Part shown: in pieces, positions 53,443-63,546 of the stretch
Layout of the letters: each line of letters begins with the position of its first letter
Numbering within the stretch: position 1 is the first letter of the stretch
Source: Schizophyllum amplum
Taxonomy: Eukaryota; Basidiomycota; Agaricomycetes; Agaricales; Schizophyllaceae
Direction of reading: 5' to 3'
Length of the DNA: 64,000 nt
NCBI GenBank assembly: GCA_007026445.1
Contig: VDMD01000018.1
Coordinates: forward strand, 372,001 to 436,000
Notes under the pieces: generated by a model
Told to the model about the DNA's origin: nothing
Seen by the model: only the letters and a program-made list of their open reading frames with translations
The model's database searches: none
Translations under genes and position numbers: made by a program

Positions 53443-54021
53443 CAGCAATTGAATGTATAATCACTTGCATAGAGTAACAGCAGACAGCCTGAGATTACAA
53501 AACTCCTCGTACGTGAAGGATTATGAATCAAGCAGGGAGCCTGGTAAATTATGAGAACGTCAGGTAGAACCTAGGCAGAACTTCAAGTTCAACTTGAGCT
53601 CGCGTGGTCAAGAATAGTCACAGTCACACATCTCGTCACATTGCCGTCACGTCAACACCGAGGATTTGTGCTCGATCAACCGACAGCGTCCGCCGACCCT
53701 CAAGGTGAGCCCATGCCCGTCCATTCTGTTGCACTGCTGCTCGTGCGAGGTCCAACGAGACGTTGGGAGAGCGCTGGCTGGATTTGGAGCTGAGAGAGGC
53801 CCGTTTTGCGCTGGATTCCATGGTCGGGTGGTGGATGACATCCGCCCTGGGGATATCGAGATTCATCCATGCGAACTTGGCACTTCTCCATGAGCGCGGC
53901 CTCTCCCATCTACTATGTCTACGGACCACAAGCTTTTCCGAACGACGAGATATACTCGCTGGAGCAGCAGGCACGCGGACTGCAGAATCGATCACTGACA
54001 ATTGCATCCTAGACTTCAGCA
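53443..54021. other. Intergenic, presumed uL23 promoter
   Basis: No supported ORF; medium ORFs on both strands have no recognisable content. Confidence 0.45.
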
Positions 54022-54816
54022 ATGGCACCAGCAAAATCAGGCAAGGCCGCAGCGCCCAAGAGTGCGTATCATATTCATCCCTTGCCTTGCATATTCAGTG
54101 GCAGCCGGGTCGACGAGCACCTTGCATGCTCCCTCGATCATTGCAATCCTACCATTCTCCATACCCCCTCGATTTGCATATACACGACCAGCATGAACAA
54201 GAATCCATTTAGCGACGAACGACGCTCTGACACATCGACAGCAAAAGACCAGAAGGCCAAGGCGGCGAAGAAGGCCGCCCTTCAGGGCGTGCACTCGCAC
54301 TCTTCGCGCAAGACGCGCTTCTCCGTCTCCTTCCACCGCCCGAAGACGCTGCGCCTGCCCCGTGACCCGAAGTACCCGCGCAAGAGCGTTCCCCATGTCC
54401 CGCGGATGGATCAGTTCAGGACGATTGTCTCGTGAGTTGCGCTATCATGCGTACGAAGTGTTGTCTAACGTTCGGTGCAGGCCCTTGAACACTGAGTCTG
54501 CGATGAAGAAGATCGAGGAGCACAACACGCTCGTGTTCATCGTCGACTTGAAGGCGAACAAGCGCCAGATCAAGGACGCGGTGAAGAAGTTGTACGACGT
54601 GCAGGCTGCACGGGTGAACACTCTCATCCGGTGCGTGATGCTCTCGGCTTGTGCTTGATGCCTCACTGACCCTAATACAGTCCCGATGGCAAGAAGAAGG
54701 CGTACGTGCGGTTGACGTCGGACCACGACGCGCTGGACGTTGCGAACAAGGTATGATTCCTGTTCGACTTGAGGCGGCAGATGTACTGACTGGGACAACA
54801 GATCGGCTTCATATAA
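54022..54816 (+). CDS. rpl25: Ribosomal protein uL23 (RPL25/L23a)
   Basis: uL23 sits at the polypeptide exit of the large cytosolic ribosomal subunit and is a docking site for SRP and other nascent-chain factors. Exon 1, 54022-54061, gives [13 protein letters not shown]; intron 54062-54241 is 180 nt; exon 2 (54242-54431) gives [20 protein letters not shown] and [20 protein letters not shown]. Exon 3 (54481-54630) gives [40 protein letters not shown] and the universal RVNTLIR. Further exons give [20 protein letters not shown] and ANKIGFI, with stop at 54814-54816. The phase is consistent at every junction. I searched the first intron for box C/D snoRNA motifs and saw none. Confidence 0.95.
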
Positions 54817-55741
54817 GCCGTCTGCCAGGCGAGACGGCATACGTTGATCGGGTCTCTTGCTTGTGCTGTCATCGTTGTTCTATGCTGTATATGCCCACGC
54901 ATGCTCTTCTGAATACACCATGCCTGTTATGACTAGGATAGAGCGCAGCGCTGACTTGGGGAACATGACATTTCGCAGACAAGGCGCAGGTACGAGGTAG
55001 TGATCCAGTCACAGGTTGGATATGCAGGCTTGCGACGTGAGTTGTGCGCATACGATCTGAGGCCTGCTTCATCGCAGAGGTGCCATTGTGCCAGAGCGTC
55101 ACGACTCATCAATGGGCGCAAAGGGGGGGGGGGGGGGGGCTGAGCACGCTGCGCAATTGCGGGAAGTGATCGGGTCGGCGAAATCGAGGGATGGCATGCG
55201 ACCTTTCGGGACGTTGATCCCATGGCAACACTTACACAGTCGTTGAGGAGGGTCTCGGCTTAAGTATGTAGGTCGACTGGCGGGCAGTACATACTATACT
55301 TGCTTTGAGGAGCCTGTGCCGCAGTCATTCTTCGTTCTCTTCCAGCGACAGCAATCCGGCGCTCTCCTGGCCGGCATCGATTCTGCGCCGAGAGCTCGCC
55401 ATTCAATCTCAGCCGATGTTCTTACGCCCATCACGACCGCAGGGCCGATACCAAACAGCCACAAATAGTAGAAGGCGCTCCTGTTCTGCTTCTTTTCTTG
55501 TTCGTTGTCGCCAGACTTGTTATCCATTCCTCTACGGCCTCGCCGTCGTCGCTGTGCCCCTCCGGCGGTCCATTAGCCCCCGCGACGCCGACGTGCAATC
55601 GCCTGCATCGGCCCCCCGCCGCACACCCAGCCGCTTCCAGCGCCCCACGTTCCTTTCGCCCACGCTCGTCAGCAATACCAGCCCCCGGACCCAAACCAAC
55701 ACAGTCCATCCATTCTCAACAGATAACTTTGAAGACCCGAC
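54817..55741. other. Intergenic with a G17 homopolymer
   Basis: A run of 17 G at 55123-55139 is the only striking element. The rest should include the promoter of the mucin gene. Confidence 0.6.
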
Positions 55742-58477
55742 ATGCTCGTTCAATCCTTTATCACGCTCTTCGCTCTCTTCGCCTGCACCCTCCAGCTCGC
55801 TGACGCCCATGTCCCGACCCCGTTCGACCACAAGAAGCGGGGGATGGTGAAGCGTGTATCGCGGAGGGAGGCAGATGATATCATGTACCGGCGTCAGGAT
55901 AGTGCGTAGCGATTCGCTTATGCGGTGGATGCCAGCTCATTGCGGCGCAGGTATTCTTGACATCCTCGGACTCGGCGAAGAGAGCGCGTCAGCCACGACT
56001 TCGGCGGGGCCTGGTGCTTCGACGTGTGCGTAGACCTGCATTATCGCATTGCATGGGAACTGATAATCTTCTTCCATTGCTCCCCTTAATCCTCCGCGGA
56101 ACATGCGTGTCGTCTACAGCGTCGTCCAGCATTGTCAGCCTTGTCAGCGCGACCTCCATCAGCTCCTCGACCGCGTCGTCATCCTCTTCATCCACTTCCC
56201 AATCCTCATCTTCATCCGCTTCAGGTTCGGCTTCGTCCTCTTCGGCCGCAGAATCGACAGCATCTGCCAGTGCGACTTCGACGTCCTCCGCTGACGGCGG
56301 AATACTGTCGTCAATCTTGAACCCGCCGACCTCATCGTCTACTGTCAGCAGCTTTGAAGCGTCTTCGACATCCGCGACGACGCCAGACACCTCAAGTGAG
56401 GCCACGTCCGAGGCCGCCTCAGTCCCCGTGACCAGCACGCCCGCAACAATCACATCAACCCCCGCAGTAACATCAGCGATCTCTGCTACCTCGTCGGTAA
56501 CATCAAGCACCGGTGGCGGCATTCTGTCCAGCATATTCAGCGGAGCGAGCAGTGTTCTTGACACGTCGAGCAGTGCATCGGTTACGACCGCTGGCCCGTC
56601 CACTGCCGTTGCTACCTCGGTTGCCTCCAGTACGGTCAGCGGGAGTGATGGTACCTCCTCTAGCGCTGTGTCCGGCGTGCCGAGTGCGTCTGAAACCGTG
56701 TCACCCAGCGCGTCTGCTTCCAGCGGAATCACCAGCGCGACCGGTTCTGGCGTGCCGTCTAGCGCAAGCGACTCCGGTGTGTCCACAAGCAGCACGGACA
56801 GTGGGGTGCTGTCAAGCTCTGTTGCCTCCTCGGCCACATCGTCGTCCAGCGGCGGTATCTTATCGAGCATCTTTTCGGGTCTGACAGATTCGGCGACTTC
56901 TTCATCGTTCACGACTCTTCCGACCTCTTTCACGGACTCTTCCGCGACCTCCTCTTTCACAGATTCTTCCGCTTCCCCCTCTTTCACAGATTCTTCCGCT
57001 TCCCCCTCGTTCACGGATTCGTCCGCCATACCGTCAGCAACGAATGCGAGCGACTCTAGCACGGTGCTCGCATCTTCTACGATCTCGGGCTTCTCTTCGT
57101 CCGCGACCTCCTCTTCTGACTTCCCGGGCAATGCGACATCGCTCCCGTGGAACTCGACCATTTCGGAGTCGGCAACGCTGACCTCGTCCGCGGTGTCTGG
57201 CAGCGTCACGGCTTCTGAGTCGGGCAACGGGACGGCCAGCGCTAACGCGACGAGCACTGCGGTCATCAGCTTCCCATCGGGCACGAACAGCAGCAGCGGC
57301 ACGTCCACGCTCTGGAGCACCACCACGGCAACGACGGTGGCGATCTCCACGACCACTGCGTCCTTTTCGATTAACTCCGAATACTCCTGGATTACCAGCG
57401 CATCGCTCGCATTCGCGCCGTCCTCCAGCACGTCATCGTCCAGCGCGCCGTCTACTACTATCACTGACCCGGATGCACCGATCTCAACGTTCAACCCGAA
57501 TACCATATCCGCGTCGACGACGATCTCGGTCTCTACGTTGCCGAGCTCGCTGCCTAGTCGCATCTATCCGGCGAACGGCCTCGAGAGCGACTCGGATACG
57601 TCGGACAAGACGCTGATCAGCCTTTTGTTCAACGTCGGATCGCTCAACTGGGATTTCGTGGCCACAAGCGACGTGTCGGCGTCGCAAATCTTCGCGTACA
57701 TGCCGATCATCATTCAGAACAGTCTCAGCATCAATGGTTAGTATTCTACTCTGCGGAAGGTACCCAGTCGCTCACCATCGACCTGTAGCGGCCGACATGA
57801 TCACCTTCGCCCTGCAAGTTTATGTCACGGACGACTACACGGACTCCGGCGACGTGCAGAAGCTTGGCACGATGTTCTTGGCCTACGTGCCCCAGGATCA
57901 GGTCAGCACTCTGGCGTCGCTCATCAAGGACACCACCAGCTCCTTTTACAAGGGCACCGGCGACCCAACCCTGGAGTCGCTGGCCAACAAGGTCGAGAGC
58001 GGCTTCTCAGTCCTATCCGTAGCAGACCCCAACGACGGCGCGTCCACCTCGAACGGATCATCATCAGGCTCTAGCGATAACAGTGCCTCATCCGAGAGCG
58101 GAGCGAGCAAGACGCGCGAGGATGCCATCATTGGCGTTGTCAGCGCTCTCGGCGGTGTGGCGTTACTCGTCCTCGCCTTTCTCGTCTACCGCAGCGTCAT
58201 GCGCCGTAGGGAGATCGCGCACCGTCGCCTATCAGAGCCGACCGAGGTTGCGGGTGCGCGTCCGGCCGACCGCGACTTCGACCAGGACAGCGTCGGCGGA
58301 CAGAGACGGCGGAGCTTCTACTACGCGGAGGACTCTCTGCGGGGCTTCCAGGGCGACCACATGGAGGAGGAGCAGTACAACGCTCGCACAAGCCCGTCGC
58401 AGGGGATGACACAGCGGAGGATTGCACCTGCAGCCATCTCAGCGCCCATCCTGCGCGAGTCGAGCATGAACTGGTGA
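55742..58477 (+). CDS. msb2: MSB2-like transmembrane signalling mucin
   Basis: Fungal Msb2 senses surface or osmotic cues at the plasma membrane and feeds the filamentation MAP kinase and HOG routes through Cdc42. Start MLVQSFITLFALFACTLQLADA is a signal peptide. Two short introns (donors gtgcgtag at about 55902 and gtgcgtag at about 56030) join in phase. About 450 residues of Ser/Thr-rich mucin region follow (56110-57480), including repeats of FTDSSA. A conserved juxtamembrane domain (SRIYPANGLESD...LISLLFNVGSLNWDFVATSD, then after an intron ADMITFALQVYVTDDYTDSG...VPQDQVSTLASLIK) ends at a transmembrane helix (GVVSALGGVALLVLAFLVYR). The cytosolic tail begins SVMRRREIAHRRL and ends SSMNW, stop 58475-58477. 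Architecture matches Msb2 rather than Hkr1. Family is inferred from architecture and the juxtamembrane domain. Confidence 0.82.
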
Positions 58478-60800
58478 TCGCGTGAGCGATGTTCGGTCGT
58501 GTGCCATGGCCGTGTCCTAGAGCAATGGTGGCCCTTGGTGTAGCCTTTGGTCGATGTTTTGCAGGTATATGGTGGTCTCGGTGGCTCGAGGAGTGTGTTC
58601 ATGTGTACTTACTTACCTGCCCTCAGCCGGTTGTTCTTGAAGTTCTGCTGGGCTCGGCTTCTGGCACGGCGGGGCCGATGGTTCTACTTACCTGAGAGGG
58701 CACCGGTGTGGGGCTGCTTTGTTTGTGGAGTGTGCTTGTTCACAGCGCGTCTCCTACCAGAGTGGGCTCTAGCACCTACTCACTCCACACTGTCACGCGC
58801 TATACCTGTTTTTGCTCTATATTATTCCTTTGTGCTGATGATATCTTGGTTTTTGGATCTTTTTCATGTGTTCCTTACATCTGTTTGTTTCAGTCGTATA
58901 CTGATGTAGTGGGCAATTATTGGGACTCGGTCATTGATTTTTGCCGCAGGTAAACTGGAGCTTGTGGAGGGCATGGATTACACTGCGAACCGCGTTTTTT
59001 CTACCATGTAGTAACGATTGCAAACATCACGGAGTGATCTCGCGAGCATTACCAGGAAGTGGCGAACAAACCATTCTGAGTAGTATTGCAGGTGCTACAG
59101 GCTTGCTTGCACACATGGTCCCACTCAGGTCCCAGTGATGGTCATCAATGGGGCGTTGGCCGATGCCGACGACCCCAACGCACCGTCGCCACCGTCGCAA
59201 CATCGTCTGCGAGCATCGCCGCCGTTTTCGATGCTGCTTTCAATGTCCATCTTCATTTCCCAGGCTCCAAGTGTACTTGTGGGTAGTGAATTCATTCAAC
59301 AGGACAGACTACTAGTACGTAGATGGCAGTGGGAGGGAGATTATAGCGAAGGGAGGGACGCAGGGCCCCATCGAGCGAAGAGCAGCATCGCTAGGTGACG
59401 CGCCAGCGGTCATCTCCAGCTAGTGTAACTTGACCAGATCATCTTCATGGCTGAGGTGGTGATTAGTATAAGGTAAGACCGGTCAGTGTGAAGACACACC
59501 TACAGAGCGTGAATATGCGTTGTCGGCCTTGTCAGGGCTATGCTAGCGAGCTGATAGGATTGCCGGCGCTTCATTCCCACTCGACAGCCTAGATGGTGAA
59601 CGTCCGTCAAGTTGACGGCGTCGATTCTGCAGGTCAGCGTAAGGCTGGTGAGGACTGGTGCGACACCGTCGCGGGGAAGGCAAGACACAAATTTTCACAA
59701 GTCCCAATCTGTACCTGACCGGTTCAGGTCCAGCCCAGGTCCAGCCCTGCGAGCACATGCACCGGGGGCCGCGGGCCGGGATATTTCTACAGGTCAGAAA
59801 CGACGGCACTGCGTGTAATGGTTTGTTCAGCCATTACAGGGTAGAGCCAAGAACACGTTGCTAAGAAACACTGATACTACCACGAAGAGTTTGGCAAGTT
59901 ACTACCACACAGAAACCACCTGGTTTGACGTGTAGGCTCAGCCAATTGCTTTGCTGATGTCAGAGGCAAGCTGAGTGCAGCGAAGAGATGCCGTCGATTC
60001 CACACAAGCCTTGAAGCACATGACCCCAAATGGGCTTATTGCCGTTTTCGAAAAAGTTGGCCGACACGACTTTCTCACGATTTTGCGCTCGGCAAACAGG
60101 TGGCGACTGTGCACGCTATAGCACCCGTATATCTTCATTCTACATGCTATAAATTATACCAGCGTGATTGTATTGATGAGGCGCACGGCGGCCCATGGTT
60201 TTGGAAGTGATTGAACCATGTCAAAAAACACGACAGGGCCATGGCCCATACATACCAAGGGGGTGTCGAACTAAAAATAGCGCACCGGGGTGGGGAGGGA
60301 GGGGGGTAGCCTATCTCACCTGACAATGACTTTGCTACTTACCACAGTCCTCCACGAATGCCTTTGCCCCTGGCCCTTTACGCCTCGCTTCCCAAAAATT
60401 GCCTTTCTGAGACGAAAAGCGTGTGACATGGGTGTGACATCAACTTCAACCGTCCGGACACTTGAACTGGGCACATGGCGAGTCGGGAGTCGGCACGACC
60501 ATCGCAGTATGCCCGGGTCCTACCTTTCGAGGCGTGGCAGTGCAGCAAGCGGATGCCATCTGCCGGTCTTGCCTTACAGTCCCTTCGCAGTCCGCGTTGC
60601 AGGCGACCCTTGCTAACGCGCGCCACGGGTGTGGCCACACTAAGACCATGCCTCTCCAGAAGTGACTTACCATGCATAACCAAAGAAATAAGAGGATTTC
60701 AGTACATGTCTTTGAAGACAGCGGCCGTAAACACGGGTCTCTGCTAGTATGGTACATATAATCAGACTAAATACATACAGGGATGAGAACTACTTGCAGA
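58478..60800. other. Intergenic, nothing recognised
   Basis: 2.3 kb without a supported gene. Short ORFs on both strands have no family-like features. Confidence 0.5.
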
Positions 60801-60821
60801 AAAACAAAGAAAAGCGCCCAC

Positions 60822-60849
60822 AAGCCCGGCGAAAATTTTCGCCGGGCTT
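60822..60849. repeat. Perfect 28-bp palindrome
   Basis: AAGCCCGGCGAAAA followed directly by its exact reverse complement. With one bulge the pairing extends outward (gcgccca at 60814-60820 against tgggtgcgc at 60852-60860), giving a stem of about 20 bp with no loop. Not a bacterial-type terminator in this context. Confidence 0.8.
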
Positions 60850-61064
60850 TTTGGGTGCGCGCGGGAGGCGGGGAAGAACACACAGAGGCGTGAGCTATAC
60901 AAAAGGGTGGGGTAGACAATATAAGATGTGGGACGAGCCCGGGGAAGGGCTCGTCACGGCTTGAGGTGGCGGCGCGGCAGGGGGCGCAGGTGGCGAGGTT
61001 GGTTGTGGGCGGGCAATGACGACACCCGTGGGGGCGTGAGCGCGGGCGGTTACTTGCTAGGTGT

Positions 61065-61072
61065 GTGGTGCC
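61065..61072. repeat. Left 8-bp target-site duplication (GTGGTGCC)
   Basis: Identical to 62314-62321 and immediately outside the terminal inverted repeat. Confidence 0.8.
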
Positions 61073-62313
61073 TAGGGAAAGGCACGGGTTTCGAAAACCC
61101 GCCGGGTCACGGGTAGGATCAGGTCACGGGTACGGGTACGGGTCGCACTCGGCCGACCCGCCAACCCGCCACAACCCGTGGGAAATCCGTGAAAACCCCC
61201 GCCAATAAAAGCTCAATTTTGAGGCTGTGGACGTCAGGTTTGCTGGAGGGCTACGACATATAAGACACAGGCAGTAACACGCAAAAACGCACTAAAAACG
61301 GCCATAACTTCGCCACCATCAATGCGCGCGGCGGCGACGTAGCTCGGCAATCCGGTCCGATGCGCCGCGCGCCCGCGATCGACGCGTCTTGTTCTTCAAC
61401 CACGACCACCCCGACCTTACGGCTGCCTTTCGGCCACCGGCTTCCCTCATCTTGACCTCGTCCACCTCAGACATCGCGAACCACGGGTTTTTAGCAGTCA
61501 ACAAGTCGAAAGAGGCAGATGACACCGCTTGAGGGGCAGGCCTGCGCAGACGCGCCCCCAGGTGCGTAGCTGCGCCCCGCAGGAGTTTATTTACTGACAA
61601 CTATTTGCTACAGCTCTCTAGAGCAAACAGTGCGAGCGCACAAAGCCACGGTCGCACTAGCGAAGGCCGCTCGCTTGCGCCTCGCCGGCCGTCAACGATG
61701 ACGCGCGCAACGCTCGGTGTGCATCTCGCACACCCCGCGCTCAGCCTCGAGGCGCCCAGACCCCACCCCTCCTCCCTCGTCCCGCCCCGCACGAGCGCGT
61801 AGCTCGCCCTTGACCAAGAGCCAAACCGCTCGAGGACTCACCGCACCGGGACTTTGCGGTGCGGCTCTTGGTCAGGGCCCCGAACCCTCCAGCGGCTTCA
61901 ACAAGGGCGGGGAGGTGTATGCGCTACGTGTACGCTGCACCGGTGCCGGCTGCAAGCAAGCTGCAGCGGCACGATCGGCCAGGGGCGGCCTTTCGTGCTG
62001 CATCACTCCCGCCTCCGTCCCGCCCTCTACGAAGCTCGCGCGGCTTCGAGCGGCCTCCCCCTCACATCCCTGTATCTGCCCTGTATACCCCTATGTACAT
62101 AAGTATATAGATAATATACATAGTTCAGAAGCAGTGCGAGGTGCCAATGCCACCGTCAGCGCACGCAGATGTCCCCCGCACGCTCTGAGCCACAACCTGT
62201 GGCATACCCGCGGGTAACCCGTGTATCTAGCCCGTGCCACGGGTAGGGGTTTCTCACGGGTACGGGTACGGGTCAGCCCCAGAAACCCGGGGGTAGACCC
62301 GTGCCTTTCCTTA
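61073..62313. mobile_element. Non-autonomous hAT-like DNA transposon, 1241 bp
   Basis: The left end is TAGGGAAAGGCACGGGT; the reverse complement of the right end is TAAGGAAAGGCACGGGT (16 of 17 identical). Both ends continue into 'cacgggtacgggtacgggt' subterminal repeats. The element is flanked by exact 8-bp direct duplications GTGGTGCC. Short TIRs starting TA[AG]GG, repeated subterminal motifs and 8-bp target duplications are the marks of the hAT superfamily. Inside, the only ORF of note is 61319-61600 (-), 93 residues, without a recognisable transposase motif, so the copy is non-autonomous. Confidence 0.8.
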
Positions 62314-62321
62314 GTGGTGCC
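62314..62321. repeat. Right 8-bp target-site duplication (GTGGTGCC)
   Basis: Matches the left copy exactly. Confidence 0.8.
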
Positions 62322-62426
62322 GCTGTGGAGGCTGCGTGCGCGGCCCGGAAGGCGCTAGACAGTCGGAAGGGTGATCGGCACAGGTGGCGCGGGTAGCCGC
62401 CTAGCAAGTGATCGTGTCCCTTGCTC

Positions 62427-62481
62427 TGTTGGAGATAATCATGTGACCTCTGGTTGGTCTAATGATGTCCCAATATCACTA
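62427..62481 (+). repeat. Left 55-bp direct terminal repeat
   Basis: One difference from the right copy: T versus C in AATCA[T/C]GTGACC. Confidence 0.9.
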
Positions 62482-62490
62482 GTAACTATA

Positions 62491-62562
62491 GACCCGATAG
62501 CTCAGTGGTAGAGCGTCACTCCCGAGATGTGGAGGTCCTTGGTTCAAACCCAGGTTGAGTCA
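62491..62562 (+). tRNA. tRNA-like sequence, probably a degenerate tRNA or SINE head
   Basis: It has the full 72-nt cloverleaf plan. The acceptor stem GACCCGA/TTGAGTC has one C-A mismatch; the D stem GCTC/GAGC is perfect; the T arm CTTGG-TTCAAAC-CCAGG is complete. Pol III A box (TAGCTCAGTGG) and B box (GGTTCAAACCC) are present. The anticodon stem TCACT/TGTGG has a T-T mismatch, and the loop CCCGAGA has C instead of the universal U33. The nominal anticodon is CGA. These faults, and its place inside a repeat, argue for a transposon-borne or decayed tRNA rather than a working one. Confidence 0.6.
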
Positions 62563-62678
62563 CTTTGCTTTTCCCAACATGGTAGCAGCAACTCCCTGCG
62601 ATATACTGCAGGTTAGTGTCCCTTGGCGGGGGGACCGAGTGCCGGAGGAAATTTGCGAGGTCACTGATCAAGGGGGTG

Positions 62679-62733
62679 TGTTGGAGATAATCACGTGACC
62701 TCTGGTTGGTCTAATGATGTCCCAATATCACTA
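62679..62733 (+). repeat. Right 55-bp direct terminal repeat
   Basis: Preceded by the purine-rich AAGGGGGTG. Confidence 0.9.
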
Positions 62734-62827
62734 CACTACGTGCATGTCACGAAAAAACTACCTAAGAATTTTGTAACCCCATACAGAATAATAATCAATT
62801 TTTCCTTTACAGAAAACTCCATGGCCA

Positions 62828-63546
62828 CACAAAAAGCTCCAGTGGGGTCAGCTTTTCGTAACCTAAGTTGACAGATTGGCTTGCATGTGTGGCCCGCTTC
62901 TCTGTACTTAGTAGAAGTATATATGAGATCCTACTGTGAGTGAATTTGCTATGTAGCACTTTTGCCCACTTTAGAATTTTGCCCATCTCAGGATTTCGCC
63001 ACTTCAATTTCGTGATTTTGCCATTTCGCCATTTGGCAATTTCAGCATTCAGCCCTTTGGCCCGTTAGCCCGTTAGCCCGTTAGCCCGTTAGCCCGTTAG
63101 CCCGTTAGCCTGTTAGCCCGTTAGCCATTTAGCCACCTTTCAGCCCAGTTAACTCAGAGATCAGGATGTCTATTAGTATAGCTGTTCCAACTAGAGCTCA
63201 TGCTTACACTAGATAGCTATGGGAGCTTGTGGCACAACAACCTTAATTTCAAGTTAAATGGCTAACGGGCTAATGGGCTAACGGGCCAAATGAATGGTGA
63301 AATTGCCAAATGGCGAAATTGCCAAATGGCGAAATGGCAAAATCACGAAATTGAAGTGGCAAAATCCTGAAGTGGGCAAAATTCTGAAGTGGGCAAAATT
63401 CTAAAGTGGGCAAAAGTGCTACATAGCAAATTCACTCACAGTAGGATCTCATATATACTTCTACTAAGTACAGAGAAGCGGGCCACACATGCAAGCCAAT
63501 CTGTCAACTTAGGTTACGAAAAGCTGACTCCACTGGAGCTTTTGTG
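62828..63546. mobile_element. Foldback element with long imperfect inverted arms
   Basis: The left arm (62828 to about 63130) and right arm (about 63257-63546) are inverted copies of roughly 290 bp, separated by about 130 bp of unrelated sequence. Near the outer ends the match is almost perfect (for example 'cagcttttcgtaacctaag' and its complement near 63510). The arms carry nested short repeats: 'aaattgccaaatggcg' words, 'gcccacttcagaatttt' words (one extra copy in the right arm), and innermost an 8-bp CCCGTTAG array. The two ORFs at 62807-63007 (-) and 63389-63604 (+) are the same arm read in opposite directions and are not genes. Confidence 0.8.
63061..63124. repeat. Eight tandem copies of CCCGTTAG
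   Basis: Eight 8-bp units in the left arm of the foldback element, the seventh with one change (CCTGTTAG). The right arm has only three units (ctaacggg, ctaatggg, ctaacggg; about 63263-63286). Confidence 0.9.

Larger units (their letters stand above)
62427..62733 (+). mobile_element. 307-bp miniature element with 55-bp direct terminal repeats
   Basis: The two ends, 62427-62481 and 62679-62733, are 55-bp direct repeats with 54 of 55 identical; each starts TGTTGGAGATAATCA. Directly before the right copy is AAGGGGGTG (62670-62678), like the polypurine tract that precedes a 3' LTR of copia-type elements. Between them lie a tRNA-like sequence and a stretch 'acatggtagcagca' that resembles a primer-binding site. 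It could be a TRIM-like miniature LTR element, or two tandem tRNA-derived SINE units of which the first is truncated to its tail. No flanking target duplication is evident. Confidence 0.5.

Noticed and set aside
54062..54241. snoRNA in the first intron of the uL23 gene
   Set aside because: Ribosomal protein introns often host snoRNAs, but no paired box C and box D motifs were found.
55989..57563. 524-residue ORF on the minus strand, antisense to the mucin gene
   Set aside because: It is a shadow of the Ser/Thr-rich reading frame: the complement of biased TCx/ACx/GCx codons is rich in Glu, Asp, Val and Ala and free of stops. No start context, domain or splice evidence.
60822..60849. Rho-independent terminator
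   Set aside because: The hairpin followed by T's looks like one, but the genome is eukaryotic and no gene ends here.
61319..61600. 93-residue ORF inside the hAT-like element as a transposase fragment
   Set aside because: No BED finger, RNase H-like or hAT dimerisation motif could be seen.
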